From Armatimonadota bacterium (GTDB lineage Bacteria > Armatimonadota > Fimbriimonadia > Fimbriimonadales > Fimbriimonadaceae), in the NCBI GenBank assembly GCA_016125185.1, contig WGMG01000006.1, forward strand, positions 124,001-188,000: a stretch of DNA of 64,000 nucleotides, written 5' to 3'. Under the pieces are notes generated by a model that was not told the origin of the DNA, did no database searches, and saw nothing but the letters and a program-made list of their open reading frames with translations. Position numbers and translations under genes: made by a program. Position 1 is the stretch's first letter; every line of letters begins with the position of its first letter. Shown here piece after piece: positions 18,847-26,888 of the stretch.

Positions 18847-19368
18847 TCAGAAAGCTTCCAAATCCGATAAGTGAATACAAGGAATCGCACCAACCTTGCC
18901 TGTTTCGCACCAATTCGCGGACGACCACCGATAGTCCAATGCTTCCTCGACTAATTCTGCCTGAACCGGATTTTGATGGATATAGTTGACCACAAACCGG
19001 CGCGTTCGGTCTCTTGAGACATTTCTGTCATAGCCTCCTCCAGTCTCCCAAAGATAGGTGTCGATCCAGCCATTGTTTCGAGCCTTGGCCGAGACACCTT
19101 GCTTAATGGACTTCAAGAACTCAGAGATGTCGTATTCGTCTTCCAAAGGATGCACCAACAAGTGCACATGGTCGGGCATCAGCGCGTACGCCAAGATGGC
19201 ATAGTTGTAGGTTCGAATCTCGCGAGCGACCGTTCCTGCAAAGAGCCGACAAATCCGATTATCCAATAGGTAGGGTCTTCGATCGAGAGTCGAAAAGGTT
19301 AGGTAGTGGCTGTCATCAGGTCGGTTGTAGACTTTTCGAGTCTTGTACTTGATCGGCCCCTGGCCCAT
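18847..19368 (-). CDS. REP-associated tyrosine transposase (RAYT, IS200/Y1 family)
   Basis: A 173-residue Y1 single-strand transposase. The HUH motif is 'MPDHVHLLV', and the catalytic Tyr is probably the one in 'VVNYIHQNPVQAELVEE', followed by the RAYT-typical 'DYRWSS'. Such enzymes cut and rejoin the imperfect palindromes (REPs) that flank them and are usually single-copy domesticated genes rather than free insertion sequences. Here the gene is bracketed by two direct copies of a fold-back repeat, one 49 nt upstream of the ATG and one 80 nt beyond the stop. Full family length and no disruption suggest it is intact. Confidence 0.88.
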   Translation of the reverse strand: MGQGPIKYKTRKVYNRPDDSHYLTFSTLDRRPYLLDNRICRLFAGTVAREIRTYNYAILAYALMPDHVHLLVHPLEDEYDISEFLKSIKQGVSAKARNNGWIDTYLWETGGGYDRNVSRDRTRRFVVNYIHQNPVQAELVEEALDYRWSSANWCETGKVGAIPCIHLSDLEAF

Positions 19369-19417
19369 CGATAGGTTTTACCTCTCTTCCAATGCCTGAC
19401 GATCCAATCACGTAAGC

Positions 19418-19495
19418 CTCGGGTGGCACGTATAGATGCATCCGAGTCTTTGCTTTCGGTGGAGTTCTTTTCCATCTTTGCGTGCAATGGGCCAA
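19418..19495. repeat. REP-like fold-back repeat, copy 2 (upstream of RAYT)
   Basis: Direct copy of the 78-bp unit at 18689 with five substitutions and no indels. The long inverted arms persist (GCACGTATAGATG with CATCTTTGCGTGC). It lies between the RAYT start and the CoiA-like gene. Confidence 0.8.
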
Positions 19496-19515
19496 ATCGC
19501 ATGATCTGAAATGTC

Positions 19516-20244
19516 CTAATTTGCGCCTAGCCGCGTCCGAAGCTCAGACATATCGAGAACCTCGACGCTCCCTCGACCACTTTCGTATATCGTATTGATC
19601 CTCAGCACACTGTGATTTCGAACCTCCTCGGGAATGCCCACCAGCGTATGGTTGATGTGCGAACCATTGGTGCCGTCGTACCGGGACAGATTCTTCTGAA
19701 CGCCATAGGCAAACGCCGATGGACCTTTGACTTCGACTCCCAAAAGGTCTTTGACCGAAAAGCGTCCGAGGTCTAAGAAGACTGGTTTTCGTGCGTACCG
19801 CCACGAAGGACGCATGTGCTTCCACTTGAACGCAAATATCTGGGGCGCCATCCGCTTCATGAGGAATAGTCGATCGGCAAACAGCTCCGCATTGACGACC
19901 CAAACCATGTTGCCGTAAAATCGTTCCCGTTCCAGGATTTCGGCCGGTGAAATGCTGGAATTTTGGAGTTCGACGACCAATCCGCTTTCATTTTGGATAT
20001 CGGCCCGATGCGGCCCCATCGGCACCTCCACAAAGCATGGGTCGAAGATCGTCTTCCACGCTCGGTGCCACTCCGTCTCCGGCTCCGTCCAGGAGTCGCA
20101 GTCCAAGTCCGCCACATGCGCCCAATGGTGAATCTTGATCCGTCCGCAACGGGCGAGCACGGGCTCAAGGCAAATGGGGCAGAAGGCTTCCACATCCTTC
20201 ACCGCCTCGATCTTCTCCCCATCTCGCGTGACCGCGTACTGCAC
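19516..20244 (-). CDS. CoiA-like protein (competence CoiA family)
   Basis: A 242-residue protein with an N-terminal zinc-binding-like segment ('FCPICLEPVLARCG' and 'IKIHHWAH') and a nuclease-like core: 'ETEWHRAWKTIF', 'HRADI' and 'LVVELQNSSIS', matching the CoiA pattern of an H-x3-W motif and a restriction-endonuclease-type D...E-x-Q site. CoiA acts after DNA uptake to promote recombination in Gram-positive bacteria, but orphan homologues are widespread and of unclear role. The start is GTG; TAATCT (20256-20251) ends 6 nt before it and no Shine-Dalgarno sequence is seen. It sits next to the RAYT locus. Confidence 0.75.
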   Translation of the reverse strand: MQYAVTRDGEKIEAVKDVEAFCPICLEPVLARCGRIKIHHWAHVADLDCDSWTEPETEWHRAWKTIFDPCFVEVPMGPHRADIQNESGLVVELQNSSISPAEILERERFYGNMVWVVNAELFADRLFLMKRMAPQIFAFKWKHMRPSWRYARKPVFLDLGRFSVKDLLGVEVKGPSAFAYGVQKNLSRYDGTNGSHINHTLVGIPEEVRNHSVLRINTIYESGRGSVEVLDMSELRTRLGAN

Positions 20245-20408
20245 GGATTCAGATTACACGAGAAGGATTGGCCCTGTGTCTTTAGCCGTTTTGCTTCTCA
20301 CGCTTGAGGTTGCGAACGAGTCAGGCCCGCCTGATTGAGAAGTCTCTGTATGAACTTGATCCGTGACCAGAAATCGGTTGTCGCAAGTCCTATAATTGAC
20401 AATAGCGA

Positions 20409-20648
20409 ATGAAACAGAAGCAGTCCCGGGCCTCGAGGTTTTTCAAGAGCATGGCGTGCTCCCTCACGGAGGCGTGGCTCTTGCCGATGATGCTGATTCC
20501 GCTGTTCAAAATCGGAAGTCCTATGGCTCAAGGTTTGGTCGCTGGGACTATTTGCGTTAGCCTCTTAGCTCTGCATGTACTTTTTGAGTACGTCTTGCTT
20601 TGGCCCGACGGCCCGAAGACGACGAAGCCCGCTAACGAAAACGTCTAA
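20409..20648 (+). CDS. Small membrane protein of unknown function
   Basis: A 79-residue product with a basic N-terminus and two hydrophobic stretches (about residues 20-40 and 43-66), ending in a polar tail 'DGPKTTKPANENV'. I recognise no family. A TATAAT box at 20391-20396 ends 12 nt before the ATG with no ribosome site, the recurring short-leader arrangement of this window. The next membrane-protein gene follows after 67 nt. Confidence 0.55.
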   Translation: MKQKQSRASRFFKSMACSLTEAWLLPMMLIPLFKIGSPMAQGLVAGTICVSLLALHVLFEYVLLWPDGPKTTKPANENV

Positions 20649-20715
20649 GAACGTTGTCGGCATATTCAATCCTTACTCGGGCTCAAACTTCTTCCATAAA
20701 TTGTTCAGAACGAAT

Positions 20716-21141
20716 ATGAAACCCTACGCCGATCTGACGGAGAGTACGGTTATATTCACCTTGATCGGAGTGTTCTTGGCGGCCGAGTTGCTGATCGACA
20801 CCACCGTTCTTTCGATCTCGTCGCTCACTTATGGCACGATTTACGTGTTCATTCTCGATGGCGCAAAGATCGCGACAGCGGCCTGGGTGCTGGTGAGCTC
20901 GCGAAAGTTCGAATTGGACCGGACCGGGCCAGGATTGGCTTTGCTCCTTACGTCCATTGCCAACTTTATGTGCCTGACTCCGCTCATGATGGGCGATTAT
21001 TTCGGTCCCGGCAACGACGCTCATCGAACGCTCTTGGCCATCGAAACCCTGCACATGGGTCTCACATTGATCGCCTCTTCAGTCACGGGAATTCTGGGGC
21101 TAACGTTGTTGCTCTCGCCCCACCCATCCGAGCGCAAATAG
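20716..21141 (+). CDS. Four-helix integral membrane protein, unknown function
   Basis: A 141-residue product with four hydrophobic segments (about residues 10-30, 35-58, 72-92 and 105-133). An alternative start 141 nt upstream (20575) would overlap the previous gene in another frame and adds an Arg-rich stretch unlike a membrane protein, so ATG 20716 is preferred. No motif allows a function. Same direction as the preceding small membrane gene, so possibly co-transcribed. Confidence 0.6.
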   Translation: MKPYADLTESTVIFTLIGVFLAAELLIDTTVLSISSLTYGTIYVFILDGAKIATAAWVLVSSRKFELDRTGPGLALLLTSIANFMCLTPLMMGDYFGPGNDAHRTLLAIETLHMGLTLIASSVTGILGLTLLLSPHPSERK

Positions 21142-21146
21142 CCAAT

Positions 21147-21554
21147 TCACATTGGCGAAGACACCGCACGATATTGGATGTCGCCATAATGCCAGAAAGC
21201 GAATGCTCCGTTTTCAATATGGAGGGTCGGCTCAAAGCTAGTTGTTGCAAACTGTTGGGCGGCTTCTTGTGGATCATTTACGTTCGAAAAGGTCAATAAG
21301 AATCTTTGCACCGTGATGTCGCCATAATGCCTTGCATCGCTAGCATCCATTCTTTCGACCATCTGATCGATTGTATCGACCCGAAAAACCCGTATGTCGC
21401 GATCAAATGCATGCGTGTGAATCATAAATGTATCGACGGGACCGATCCACGCCTGAATCGTGTCTGCATCCGACAAGCCTTTGGCTTCATAGGCGACTTC
21501 GTCCTTATAGCTGCTACAAGTCGATAGAATTCGGATGAGTAAGGTCCCTGTCAT
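21147..21554 (-). CDS. Small exported protein, possibly a lipoprotein
   Basis: A 135-residue product from ATG 21554 (a GTG at 21590 would add 12 residues). The N-terminus 'MTGTLLIRILSTCSS' is short and hydrophobic with a possible lipobox Leu-Ser-Thr-Cys, though it lacks the usual basic start, so export is uncertain. The motif His-Tyr-Gly-Asp-Ile occurs twice, 46 residues apart, encoded by an identical 17-nt sequence (21177-21193 and 21315-21331). Function unknown. It is convergent with the upstream membrane gene. Confidence 0.5.
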   Translation of the reverse strand: MTGTLLIRILSTCSSYKDEVAYEAKGLSDADTIQAWIGPVDTFMIHTHAFDRDIRVFRVDTIDQMVERMDASDARHYGDITVQRFLLTFSNVNDPQEAAQQFATTSFEPTLHIENGAFAFWHYGDIQYRAVSSPM

Positions 21555-21649
21555 AGTCGTCGAATGTTTTACCAGCAGTAGCCGAGGCACGCCTCTTCAA
21601 TGCCGTTAGTAACATTGATTTAAGTATTGCCTTATAATGCCGTAAAGCT

Positions 21650-22021
21650 ATGGCCAATCAACCGTTGTCCGTCGAGCCTCCACCAACCGCCCAGGGCGTT
21701 TGGATCGGCTACGAGCGAAATGGTAAGCGGGTCGGTTGGCGATTCACCCGCACCAAGCGACCGCATCGAATCCTTTTGTACGAGTTCGGTCTTGCTCTCG
21801 TGGTCCTCGCGATTTTCTATACGCTTCTCTCGCGGCCAGGAGTCGCCTACACCGGACCTTATCCCGCCGAAGCGGAAGCATACTCCTGGGTTAAATCCGT
21901 CCAACACTTCATGATTGTTGGACCGCCTTTCTTCGTCGGGCTCCTCTGCATGTTCGTCGCCCGATGTCGGCAATGGAAGGCACGCCGCGCTACCAACCGT
22001 GCAAAACTTTCTTCACCTTAA
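21650..22021 (+). CDS. Two-helix membrane protein, unknown function
   Basis: A 123-residue product with a cytoplasmic-looking N-terminal part ('QGVWIGYERNGKRVGWRF') and two hydrophobic segments (about residues 43-61 and 86-105), ending in an Arg/Lys-rich tail. TATAAT at 21633-21638 ends 11 nt before the ATG. Its 3' end overlaps the convergent gene by 32 nt. Confidence 0.55.
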   Translation: MANQPLSVEPPPTAQGVWIGYERNGKRVGWRFTRTKRPHRILLYEFGLALVVLAIFYTLLSRPGVAYTGPYPAEAEAYSWVKSVQHFMIVGPPFFVGLLCMFVARCRQWKARRATNRAKLSSP

Positions 22022-22472
22022 ACCAGTTAATCGACGTATCCGTACCCGGGCCATTCTTGACTAGAATACACGACCAGGGCCCTGGTGAAGGCCCGGTAGT
22101 GCTCGGCTTTGGCTTCATCAGTTTGGACCCACCCAAAGTTCGGTTGACTCCGAACTCATGGTGGTTGCACACCACGACCGACACATTCCCCTTATTGAAC
22201 TCGTACCAGGGCTTGGCCGAGGGGTCTTCGACAAATCCTTCCGGACCCAACTCCGCTCGCACCTTGGCCGCCAAGTCCTTGGTTTCCCCCGGCCCCATCG
22301 AATAATACGCCCACTTGTCCTTGCCATCCTGCCACATGTCCACCGGGTGGTCGACCGTTACAAAGCTGTAGGATTTTGGCGCGGGAGTCAGCGACTTCCA
22401 TCCCGCCAACACCAGCGTGAGGATGACGATGCCGACAAGAACCTGCATGGGTGTGAGCTTCGTGCGCTTCAT
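21990..22472 (-). CDS. Membrane-anchored hypothetical protein
   Basis: A 160-residue product with a basic start and a single N-terminal hydrophobic helix (residues 9-24, 'MQVLVGIVILTLVLAGW') that should act as a signal anchor, followed by an extracytoplasmic domain of about 130 residues containing 'VDMWQDGKDKWAYYSMGPGE'. No known family. TACAAT (22489-22484) ends 11 nt before the ATG. Confidence 0.55.
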   Translation of the reverse strand: MKRTKLTPMQVLVGIVILTLVLAGWKSLTPAPKSYSFVTVDHPVDMWQDGKDKWAYYSMGPGETKDLAAKVRAELGPEGFVEDPSAKPWYEFNKGNVSVVVCNHHEFGVNRTLGGSKLMKPKPSTTGPSPGPWSCILVKNGPGTDTSINWFKVKKVLHGW

Positions 22473-22603
22473 GAGTTGAGTTTATTGTACGAAGAAACAG
22501 ATACGATTACGAACGAATCTAGCGCTAGGTAACAAATATCAAACCGAAGTGATCCATTCGACGAAGACGATCCGCTTCCTCGTCGGAAGGAACTCGGAAG
22601 ACG

Positions 22604-22855
22604 CTAGCGCTTCCGAGTAAACGACAGCGCCCCGGACGGGCACTTCTCAATCTGGGCAACGATCTCATCCGACGTCGCCCCTTCCATGTCGATCCACGGA
22701 TGGCGTTGCAGATCGAACACCGTGGATAGTCCACGCACGCAGTTTCCGCAATGCACACACTTGGCGCTACGCCAATGCACTGTCAGATCATCCGACTCGT
22801 AATCCCGCTCAACGTGGCGATCCATGAAGGAATTTTGGCCGATGGCGGAAGCCAT
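22604..22855 (-). CDS. YjdI-like divergent 4Fe-4S mono-cluster protein
   Basis: An 83-residue small iron-sulfur protein. Cysteines lie in 'AKCVHCGNCVRGL' and in 'IEKCPSGALSF', and 'HPWIDMEGATSDEIVAQI' matches the spacer of the YjdI-type single-cluster ferredoxin family. Such proteins carry one cluster and probably transfer electrons; the partner is unknown. Its start codon is only 14 bp from the start codon of the divergent gene at 22870, so the promoters of both genes must overlap coding sequence. Confidence 0.8.
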   Translation of the reverse strand: MASAIGQNSFMDRHVERDYESDDLTVHWRSAKCVHCGNCVRGLSTVFDLQRHPWIDMEGATSDEIVAQIEKCPSGALSFTRKR

Positions 22856-22872
22856 AATGATAGAAAAGTATG
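22853..22872. promoter_or_regulatory. Face-to-face -10 boxes in a 14-bp divergent gap
   Basis: On the plus strand CATAAT (22853-22858) ends 11 nt before ATG 22870. On the minus strand CATACT (22872-22867) ends 11 nt before ATG 22855. Each -10 box overlaps the start codon of the opposite gene, so the two transcription starts would compete. Confidence 0.4.
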
Positions 22873-23121
22873 TCCAGCACGAAGAACCCCTACACCAGCG
22901 ACCGTGTCGGTCGCAGCGTCACCGCCAATTTCGTCATTGTGCTGGGAGTTCTCTTCGGGCTTTGTGGTGGCGGGGGCTCGCTGTTTGGCGGGCTTGGCGG
23001 GTCAGAGAAGTTTATCGGCTTAGTCGTGTCGCTGGTCCTCTGTCTGGCTTGCGTTGGCTATGGCGTACGCACCCTCCGCACTTTGGCTCGCGAGAAGCGG
23101 GAATCCGAAGAATCTCAGTAA
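22870..23121 (+). CDS. Small two-helix membrane protein
   Basis: An 83-residue product with two hydrophobic segments (about residues 17-33 and 47-64) and a charged C-terminal tail ('LAREKRESEESQ'). A Gly-rich linker ('CGGGGSLFGGLGG') joins the helices. No family recognised. Divergent from the YjdI-like ferredoxin gene with 14 bp between the start codons. Confidence 0.55.
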   Translation: MSSTKNPYTSDRVGRSVTANFVIVLGVLFGLCGGGGSLFGGLGGSEKFIGLVVSLVLCLACVGYGVRTLRTLAREKRESEESQ

Positions 23122-23289
23122 GGGACCACGAGTACCCTGGTCCGTTATCTCGGGCCACTCATTCCGTTTACTTTGGAACGGAAGGTCCCAGTGTTTTGAT
23201 AATTTTCATTAACGTGGGATAAGACTTGAGATTCTCTTGTACCATGATTTAGGTACTAAGCAAATTTGCGAGGTGCCAGGTTGATTCTC

Positions 23290-24555
23290 ATGAAGAAACT
23301 CACTCTTATTTCAATTTCGGCTGTAGCAATCACCGGCATGAGCGTTGCCGCTATGCGGTTTCTTCCCGGAAACGTGACCCCTTGGCGGGCCTTCCACGCC
23401 TTTGCCGAGCGAAACGGTATCGGCGCAAATACGCTTGCGAGCTACAACACCAGCTCAATTGGCAGCATTGGTACGACTTATGGGTCACCTGTGCTGACGT
23501 CGGGTCCATCGGCAAATTTCAGCTATGGGTATCGCGGTGCACTCGTGGTTTGCAACACGTCGGGTGATGTCTGCTGTCTGCCGATCTCCGGCGGTGGCAC
23601 CCAAAGCTGGACCTACACGACTGGGGGTGCCATTTACGGTACGCCGTGGATTGGCAATCTCCTCGACCTAGACGATGTTTTTGTCGGGTCGGACGACAAT
23701 TATTTTTATCGGATCAGTAACGACCCCAATTCCACGAATCAGGGTTCGGTCAAAGCAGCCTATCAGACCGGTGGGGCAATTCGGTCTTCGCCGTGTGGAG
23801 ACGAATCGCCGGCCTCGGCCCCGGGGGGTCCCAATGATGGCTACATTTACTTTGGTTGCGACGACTACAAGATTTATAGCCTGCGCGCCCAAACCCCGAC
23901 CAATGGTGATGGCCTTTCCTTCGAATGGAGCTACACAACGGGTGGAGTCGTAGAATCCTCGCCGACCTTTGACAGTGTTAACGTCTACGTTGGATCGGAC
24001 GACGGGTACATGTATGCCATTCGGCGAAAGGACAACGGCTCGCTCTGGTCGAAAGGTGATCTTTGCTTCCGCTATCAAACCGGCGATGCAATCCGTTCGA
24101 CGCCGTGCATCTACGGAGGAAAGATTTTCTTTGGTTCGCGAGACGACTATATCTACGCCATCGATGTCACTACCCAGTCGCTCAGTTGGAGCTACCAGAC
24201 GGGGGGAAATGTTGATTCGTCGCCCGCGGTCTCGAAGAGCGGCTCAAACATCTACGTTGGGTCTGATGATGGGTATCTGTACTGTATCTCGACCGGTGGA
24301 ACTTACCAGTGGAGTCTCAACCTCGGATCGCCAATCAAGTCGTCGCCAGCGGTTGCGAACGACGGCACGATCTTCGTCGGCACTGACTCGGACGGCGTGT
24401 ACCACGTTTCAACCAGCGGTTCGGTTCTCCACCATTTCAGCAGTGGTGTGAACGTGTATCCCTCGGTTGCGATCGGCAAGACCGATGCTACTTCTGGTGC
24501 TACGGGGCGAGCCTTCTACGTCACGACGGCTGGCAACATCTACGACATCAAGTAG
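23290..24555 (+). CDS. Secreted PQQ-like repeat beta-propeller protein
   Basis: A 421-residue exported protein from ATG 23290 (GAGGTG lies upstream; an upstream in-frame start would add eight residues). After a signal peptide (residues 1-21) it consists of repeated blades built on 'SSP....VYVGSDDGYLYCI....WSYQTGG', as in the PQQ-like/YVTN family of seven- or eight-bladed propellers. Catalytic residues of quinoprotein dehydrogenases are not evident, so a structural or binding role is likely. It ends at a 14-bp hairpin shared with the convergent pilin operon. Confidence 0.78.
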   Translation: MKKLTLISISAVAITGMSVAAMRFLPGNVTPWRAFHAFAERNGIGANTLASYNTSSIGSIGTTYGSPVLTSGPSANFSYGYRGALVVCNTSGDVCCLPISGGGTQSWTYTTGGAIYGTPWIGNLLDLDDVFVGSDDNYFYRISNDPNSTNQGSVKAAYQTGGAIRSSPCGDESPASAPGGPNDGYIYFGCDDYKIYSLRAQTPTNGDGLSFEWSYTTGGVVESSPTFDSVNVYVGSDDGYMYAIRRKDNGSLWSKGDLCFRYQTGDAIRSTPCIYGGKIFFGSRDDYIYAIDVTTQSLSWSYQTGGNVDSSPAVSKSGSNIYVGSDDGYLYCISTGGTYQWSLNLGSPIKSSPAVANDGTIFVGTDSDGVYHVSTSGSVLHHFSSGVNVYPSVAIGKTDATSGATGRAFYVTTAGNIYDIK

Positions 24556-24562
24556 GTGGCCA

Positions 24563-24594
24563 AGATTCCTTCGGACAACTGTCCGAAGGAATCT
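24563..24594. terminator. 14-bp hairpin between convergent genes, no U-tract
   Basis: AGATTCCTTCGGAC (24563-24576) pairs perfectly with GTCCGAAGGAATCT (24581-24594) around AACT. It sits between the propeller gene and the last gene of the minus-strand pilin operon, reaching that gene's stop codon. No T-run on either side, as at 6199-6232. Confidence 0.55.
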
Positions 24595-25054
24595 ACCGCG
24601 TCTGGTTCATCCCAGGAGGCAAAGGCATTCGTTGCAGAAAGAACCGAATTCCCGCCGCAATCAACAGGCCGACAAGCAGGAAGATGCCGCCCACCAGCAC
24701 GACGCTAGGACCATGCTTCTCTGGTGCGACGACTGCCGTTCCGGCTACCCCGAACTCGTCTTTCACGAGCCGCTCAGACTGATCGCCGACCGCTTTTGTT
24801 GCGCCATTGTCCATTTGCATCGCGCCACCCGACTTGTCGCCGGATGAAGCAACTGGATCGCCATTCTCGTCCAAAACCGAGGGGTCATCACCGACCGGTG
24901 CCACGGCTCCGTTGAACTTCATCTCTTGGGTTACCTGCGCCTGCGTTTGCTCAGGTCGCTTCAGATGCCATTCTTTGGCTCGGTTGATATCCTGCCCAAA
25001 ACCAAGGGCCGAACCGGCGCAAAAAGCGACGAGAAATAGAATTCTAAAGCGCAT
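24593..25054 (-). CDS. Exported single-pass membrane protein of the minor-pilin operon
   Basis: A 153-residue product with a signal peptide (residues 1-20, 'MRFRILFLVAFCAGSALGFG'), a polar central part rich in Asp, Gly and Gln, and a C-terminal hydrophobic helix (about residues 118-138, 'VVLVGGIFLLVGLLIAAGI') followed by a short basic tail. No family recognised. Its start overlaps the end of the PilX-like gene by 11 nt, so it is translated as the last gene of the operon and may assist pilus assembly or anchoring. Confidence 0.6.
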   Translation of the reverse strand: MRFRILFLVAFCAGSALGFGQDINRAKEWHLKRPEQTQAQVTQEMKFNGAVAPVGDDPSVLDENGDPVASSGDKSGGAMQMDNGATKAVGDQSERLVKDEFGVAGTAVVAPEKHGPSVVLVGGIFLLVGLLIAAGIRFFLQRMPLPPGMNQTR

Positions 25055-26888
25055 ACTTCACCCCTTTGCTTTGCCAAGTTCCGAAGACCAACGCCGGGCT
25101 TCGCGGCAGCACGATATCGATCAGCGGCTTCTGCGTGGATGACCGCTCTTTAATCCTCGGATCGTAGTTGCGGTACGACGGGCCACTAAAGTGCGAGTGA
25201 GCGCTGTCTTTGCAGATAACCGATCCGTTCAGGATGACGCCGTTTCCGCCCTTGCCCAACTCGCCGCCACTCAGGTTGTTTGTATATACGATGGCGTCAA
25301 CTTGGTTGACATCCTCCGCGACCTTCTTGAGCGCGGCATCGCCCAGCACGCTCTTGTACCGCATCGTGCCGGTGTAATCGACCGACGTGGCATCGTAGGC
25401 TGGAATCGTATTGCCGTTGTCGTCAAGCCGCGGCTTTGTAAATGGTGGCGTCATGTACTTTAGCGTGTTAGCGTTGAACTGAGAGGGATCACCGAAGATC
25501 ACCGAACCTCGTGCGGCAAGACCCAATACATCCGCCTGCTCGTTCTGGTCGTCGATATCGGTCGGAGACGTCCCGCGAAAGTCCGGCGGCGTGGTATAGC
25601 GGAGCGATCCGACCACATGGACATTCCGCCCGGTATAGATCGTGCCTTGGCCCGAAACGTAGCCTTTGATAACCGCATCCTGGCTGATCGTCACGGGACC
25701 ATGAATCTTGATCGGGTGCGCAGAAGTTCCGACCATGATAGCCGAGCCGACTACGTTCCCGTTGGTCGTGATCCTTTGATAGGCGTTCGTGGTCGAATTC
25801 CAAACGTCGATGTAGGCTCCCTGGTTGTAGTTCGGATTGGCGGTCCCGTCCAGATAACTTGCCTTGTCGTCCTTGTAGGTGGAACTCAGCGTTTGATACG
25901 ACGAAATATCGCTGAGGTCGGGCATGACCGTCTCCTGGGCCGACTCGGCATCCAACAAAGTCGTCGACAGCGGATCGCCGATTTTCTCCAGGCTCCAAGC
26001 CTTCGAGCCATTCTTATCCTTTAGGACTGCCCCGTCAACTTCACCAGAAACGACGCTGGCGTCGGAGTCGAAGATGATGTCCTTCCAAAGCTGATACTGC
26101 GGACTGTTGCGCGTACCGTGCTTGAGCGGATCATAAGCCTGACGCCATCGCGCCTCGTTGTCGGCGGTTGCTTTCTTGTTGGCCTGGTTCGTTTCGTAGG
26201 TCGTCGAGGACCATTTGACGGGGATTCCCGAAATGAGCCCTGTGACTCCCGAGTCGAGCTTAGCGTTCGGACATGCCACCAGCGAGCCATTGTTGGTAAA
26301 CGTGCCGCTCAGCATCGTATGGTCACCATTCGACTTGATGTCGCCGTTGATGATCAGTGTCTGAGGCGAAAATCCGGTGGCGTAGCCGTAGTTGTTGGTG
26401 AACTTCACGTAGTCGAAAACTGAACTGCGCATCAGCTTGAATTCAACTTTTACGTCAACGACCTTTACGGGCTCGTCGCTGTCCAACACACCATTCGAAT
26501 TCGTATCGAGCCACCCGAGCGTGCGAACCGTTACATCGCGAGTATAAGTGTCGGTTCCTGGCTGAGCGCAATGGATGATCGCGGCGGTGTAGCGTCCAAC
26601 GCCGTCGATCGCATCTGAAACGGCACCTTTTGGCACGACGGCCGAGGCTGACCCGCACACGGTGTCTAGGTTGCTAAACGACTGAGTCGTCTTAAAAGTC
26701 TTCCAAAAGCCTTTGAGGCAATCCTGTGCGCCAGCATCGCAAAGGTGCGACATCGCGTTGTCCTGTCCGCGCCGTCGCGCGTCCCGCAGTTCCTTGGTCG
26801 AGGCATCGACGTAGCTCAGAGCGGCGATCGCAATGAGCGACGCCAGAGCCATCGTGATAATGTAGGCGCTTCCGCATCGCGTTCTCAT
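25044..26888 (-). CDS. PilX-like large pilus assembly protein
   Basis: A 614-residue product with a single N-terminal hydrophobic segment after 'MRTRCGS' ('AYIITMALASLIAIAALSYV'), as in PilX_N proteins (which lack the class III prepilin Glu5 motif), and then a long extracellular beta-rich region with 'GDIKSNGDHTMLSGTFTNNG' and 'VSGQGTIYTGRNVHVVGSL', like the polar-rich passenger parts of PilX/PilY-type proteins. It overlaps the PilW-like gene by 4 nt (ATGA) and the next gene by 11 nt. A role in tip or minor-pilin assembly is inferred from position. Confidence 0.65.
   Translation of the reverse strand: MRTRCGSAYIITMALASLIAIAALSYVDASTKELRDARRRGQDNAMSHLCDAGAQDCLKGFWKTFKTTQSFSNLDTVCGSASAVVPKGAVSDAIDGVGRYTAAIIHCAQPGTDTYTRDVTVRTLGWLDTNSNGVLDSDEPVKVVDVKVEFKLMRSSVFDYVKFTNNYGYATGFSPQTLIINGDIKSNGDHTMLSGTFTNNGSLVACPNAKLDSGVTGLISGIPVKWSSTTYETNQANKKATADNEARWRQAYDPLKHGTRNSPQYQLWKDIIFDSDASVVSGEVDGAVLKDKNGSKAWSLEKIGDPLSTTLLDAESAQETVMPDLSDISSYQTLSSTYKDDKASYLDGTANPNYNQGAYIDVWNSTTNAYQRITTNGNVVGSAIMVGTSAHPIKIHGPVTISQDAVIKGYVSGQGTIYTGRNVHVVGSLRYTTPPDFRGTSPTDIDDQNEQADVLGLAARGSVIFGDPSQFNANTLKYMTPPFTKPRLDDNGNTIPAYDATSVDYTGTMRYKSVLGDAALKKVAEDVNQVDAIVYTNNLSGGELGKGGNGVILNGSVICKDSAHSHFSGPSYRNYDPRIKERSSTQKPLIDIVLPRSPALVFGTWQSKGVKYAL

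Noticed and set aside
19195-19230. tRNA-like GGTTCGAATCTC
   Set aside because: It lies inside the RAYT coding sequence and has no acceptor or anticodon stem.
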